Source: a bacterium (GTDB lineage: Bacteria > AUK180 > JAQVHJ01). From it: 8,653 bases of DNA. Below are positions 7,162-8,653 of the stretch, piece by piece (positions within the stretch are counted from its first letter, which is position 1; every line of letters starts with the position of its first letter). Location of the stretch: contig JAQVHJ010000073.1 of assembly GCA_028696285.1 (NCBI GenBank), positions 1 through 8,653 of the forward strand, read 5' to 3'. The position numbers were made by a program, and so were the translations under genes. The notes beneath the pieces are model-generated. The model was not told the origin of the DNA. It made no database searches and saw nothing but the letters and a program-made list of their open reading frames with translations.

Positions 7162-7464
7162 TTAAAACATATTTGGTATCGGCAAACCGCCGGTTATCTT
7201 ACTCATCTCTGTCTGCATCAGCTGCTGGGCTTTTTCCATCCCGTTATTTACTGCGGCAATTATCATGTCCTCGAGAATCTCTTTATCGCCATCCTTAATA
7301 ATATCAGGATTTATGTTGATCTTCATTACCTTCATGTGGCCATTCACTGTAACAGTAACCATACCACCGCCTGCTGTGCCTTCAACGGTTTTCTGTTCAA
7401 GCTCAGCCTGCATTTTAGCAAATGATTCCTGCATCTTTTTCAGCATGTTCGCTTGTTTGGACAT
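7162..7464 (-). CDS. ybaB: YbaB/EbfC-family nucleoid-associated DNA-binding protein
   Basis: 100 residues, normal for the family. The N-terminal helix (SKQANMLKKMQESFAKMQAE) is followed by a strand region with GTAGGGMVTVTVNG (29-42) and KVMKININPDII (45-56), then a helix with DMIIAAVNNGMEKA (66-79), and ends in ITGGLPIPNMF. These are the typical YbaB blocks of a dimeric tweezer-like DNA-binding protein. AAGGAG lies 8 nt upstream of the ATG. The gene starts 16 bp after dnaX and 6 bp before recR, the order seen in very many bacteria, which supports the identification. Confidence 0.96.
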   Translation of the reverse strand: MSKQANMLKKMQESFAKMQAELEQKTVEGTAGGGMVTVTVNGHMKVMKININPDIIKDGDKEILEDMIIAAVNNGMEKAQQLMQTEMSKITGGLPIPNMF

Positions 7465-7480
7465 AATATTTTCTCCTTTT

Positions 7481-8653
7481 TTACTTTATCTTTATATCCT
7501 TTATTGTTCCCTGAAGCATCTCAATAGTCGTTTTTACAATTGGTTCCTTTGCTTCGATCTCATTCTCGATCTCCTTTTTATCAATCTCTAACTTCTCCTT
7601 CTGATCCTCGATTACAACTGTCTCACCCTTGACTATGAACTTGATATCTTTCTTTACTTTAAAATATTTCTCAAATAATTCCTCAACCAGCTTCTTCTTT
7701 TCAAGGCGGTCAAGATACTCTCTCTTGAATTTATCACGCTGGGAAAAAGCAATCGTTGTCATTTGCGGAGTATCCTGATAAACAAAACTCCCCTTCAAAT
7801 ACATAGAAACACTAATGTTGCTGTCCTCGATGAACTTCATAAAACCCTTCCAATCTAAATCGGACTTTTCTTCTGCTTTTTCTTTTTCTGAAGATTTGCT
7901 GTTATCCGGTTTTTCAGAAAACGGAAGGGTTTCTGTCTGTTCTTCTGAATCTTCACTTGTATCATTATCTGCATAATCTTCAGGTTCAGAACTTGAATCA
8001 TTATCAGAATTTTCTGTAACAGGTTTTTCTGATATTTTCTCAGTTTCATAATCAGAATGATCTTCTTCTGAATCTTCAATAATTATTCCCTTCCCCGATA
8101 ACGCCTCAAGCTTCTTCATTATTTCTTCAAGGGAAATATGAGGCTGTATGTTAAGCATTTGAACATAATTAAGTTCGAAAAGAACTCTCGGGTTAGATGA
8201 ATATTTTGTACTGTTAATCAGATACAAAAATTTCTGAGAGATTGCTGAAAGGAATGAAATATCCATCTTGGAGGCCAGTTCATTTATCACAACCTTCTCT
8301 CTTTCGGTTACATATATCCTGCTTTCAGAATCAGGGTTCACTTTAAACAAAATTATATTTCTTATTTTTAAAAGTAAGTCTTCCAGGAAAATAGCTATAT
8401 CATTCCCGCTGACAAAAATATCATTTATTATTGCTAATCCCCTGTTTAAATCGCGGTTAAGAAAAGTTTTCAGGAAATCATACAAGACCATATAATCAAC
8501 CATTCCAAAAAGCTGTCGGATATTTTCCGGGGTGATCTCCTTCTCAGAAGATGACACTAACTGGTCAAGAAGCACTTCCGCATCACGCATACTTCCTTCT
8601 GACTTCTCTGCTATGAGATGTAGAGATTCGTCATTTATTTTGATTTTTTCCTT
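7481..8653 (-). CDS. dnaX: DNA polymerase III clamp-loader subunit gamma/tau (DnaX), C-terminal part; 5' end beyond window
   Basis: 390 codons are visible and the frame is open to the right edge, so the ATPase N-terminus is missing from the window. Met at 8588-8590 is not the start. The in-frame residues before it (DESLHLIAEKSEGS) join it to form the DnaX sensor-2 block GSMRDAEVLLDQ. The clamp-loader collar region follows, to about 8120, including ISFLSAISQKFLYLINSTKYSSNPRVLFE-like features (LINSTKYSSNPRVLFE). Next comes a ~75-residue acidic/serine linker (7856-8080), and then a C-terminal domain beginning DWKGFMKFIEDSNISVS that resembles the tau C-terminal region. DnaX opens and loads the sliding clamp during replication. 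No slippery heptamer for a gamma-producing frameshift was found. First visible gene of the dnaX-ybaB-recR operon. Confidence 0.95.
   Translation of the reverse strand, partial: KEKIKINDESLHLIAEKSEGSMRDAEVLLDQLVSSSEKEITPENIRQLFGMVDYMVLYDFLKTFLNRDLNRGLAIINDIFVSGNDIAIFLEDLLLKIRNIILFKVNPDSESRIYVTEREKVVINELASKMDISFLSAISQKFLYLINSTKYSSNPRVLFELNYVQMLNIQPHISLEEIMKKLEALSGKGIIIEDSEEDHSDYETEKISEKPVTENSDNDSSSEPEDYADNDTSEDSEEQTETLPFSEKPDNSKSSEKEKAEEKSDLDWKGFMKFIEDSNISVSMYLKGSFVYQDTPQMTTIAFSQRDKFKREYLDRLEKKKLVEELFEKYFKVKKDIKFIVKGETVVIEDQKEKLEIDKKEIENEIEAKEPIVKTTIEMLQGTIKDIKIK
7856..8080 (-). other. Acidic Asp/Glu/Ser low-complexity linker inside dnaX
   Basis: About 75 codons rich in D, E, S and N, with few hydrophobic residues (for example SDNDSSSEPEDYADNDTSED). 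At DNA level the segment has imperfect direct repeats such as tcttctgaatcttca (7940-7954 and 8063-8077). It is probably a disordered tether between the collar and the tau C-terminal domain; its length may vary between relatives. Confidence 0.7.

Noticed and set aside
7860..7900. Programmed ribosomal frameshift in dnaX producing a gamma form
   Set aside because: The A-rich runs (A5-G-A5) do not form an in-frame X-XXY-YYZ heptamer, and no strong stem-loop follows. The protein continues into a normal tau-like C-terminus.
7855..8079. Lysine-rich 74-codon frame inside dnaX on the same strand
   Set aside because: It is the shifted reading of the acidic linker (GAA/AAA-rich codons). Its composition is explained by the real frame, and it has no ribosome binding site.
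8588..8590. ATG 8590 as the start of a separate 369-residue protein
   Set aside because: The frame stays open to the window edge, and the residues before it complete the DnaX GSMRDA block, so this Met is internal.
1..8653. Mobile element, tRNA, rRNA or CRISPR array
   Set aside because: No transposase or integrase, no terminal inverted repeats around any gene, no spaced direct repeats, and no tRNA-like folds were seen in the short intergenic gaps.

Overview
The window is AT-rich bacterial DNA with tightly packed genes. Two leftward transcription units flank one rightward gene. The right-hand unit carries the conserved bacterial order dnaX - ybaB - recR and then a SpoIIE-type phosphatase and a beta-propeller lipoprotein. 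The lipoprotein signal, propeller repeats and SpoIIE phosphatase point to a diderm bacterium. Clear Shine-Dalgarno sites and near-perfect TTGACA/TATAAT promoters argue against typical Bacteroidota. A Cloacimonadota-, Ignavibacteria- or WOR-3-like lineage is a guess, not a result.

Layout from left to right. (1) Positions 1-392, minus strand, hold the 5' part of a gene that reaches the first motif of a GGDEF domain at the window edge. (2) Positions 408-1913, minus strand, encode a PD-(D/E)XK nuclease made of two tandem copies of the same iron-sulfur nuclease domain. The first copy has lost catalytic residues. (3) Positions 1914-2054 hold two back-to-back sigma70-type promoters whose -35 boxes form a perfect 10-bp inverted repeat. 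(4) Positions 2055-3713, plus strand, encode a protein whose first ~410 residues look like a HerA-type ATPase with a damaged Walker A motif, fused to an intact FHA domain. (5) Positions 3714-3915 are a convergent, very AT-rich gap. (6) Positions 3916-8653, minus strand, read in transcription order: dnaX (5' end outside the window), ybaB, recR, SpoIIE/PP2C phosphatase, propeller lipoprotein. Gaps are 4-16 bp or overlaps, so this looks like a single operon.

How they may work together. DnaX (clamp loader), YbaB (nucleoid-associated) and RecR (recombination mediator) are a replication/repair block. The downstream phosphatase and lipoprotein look like a membrane signalling pair attached to it. The most unusual part is the divergent pair in the left half: a duplicated nuclease facing a HerA-like/FHA fusion across a symmetrical promoter region. 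HerA-family ATPases often work with nucleases, so a DNA-processing or defence module is possible. That is inference; nothing in the window proves it.
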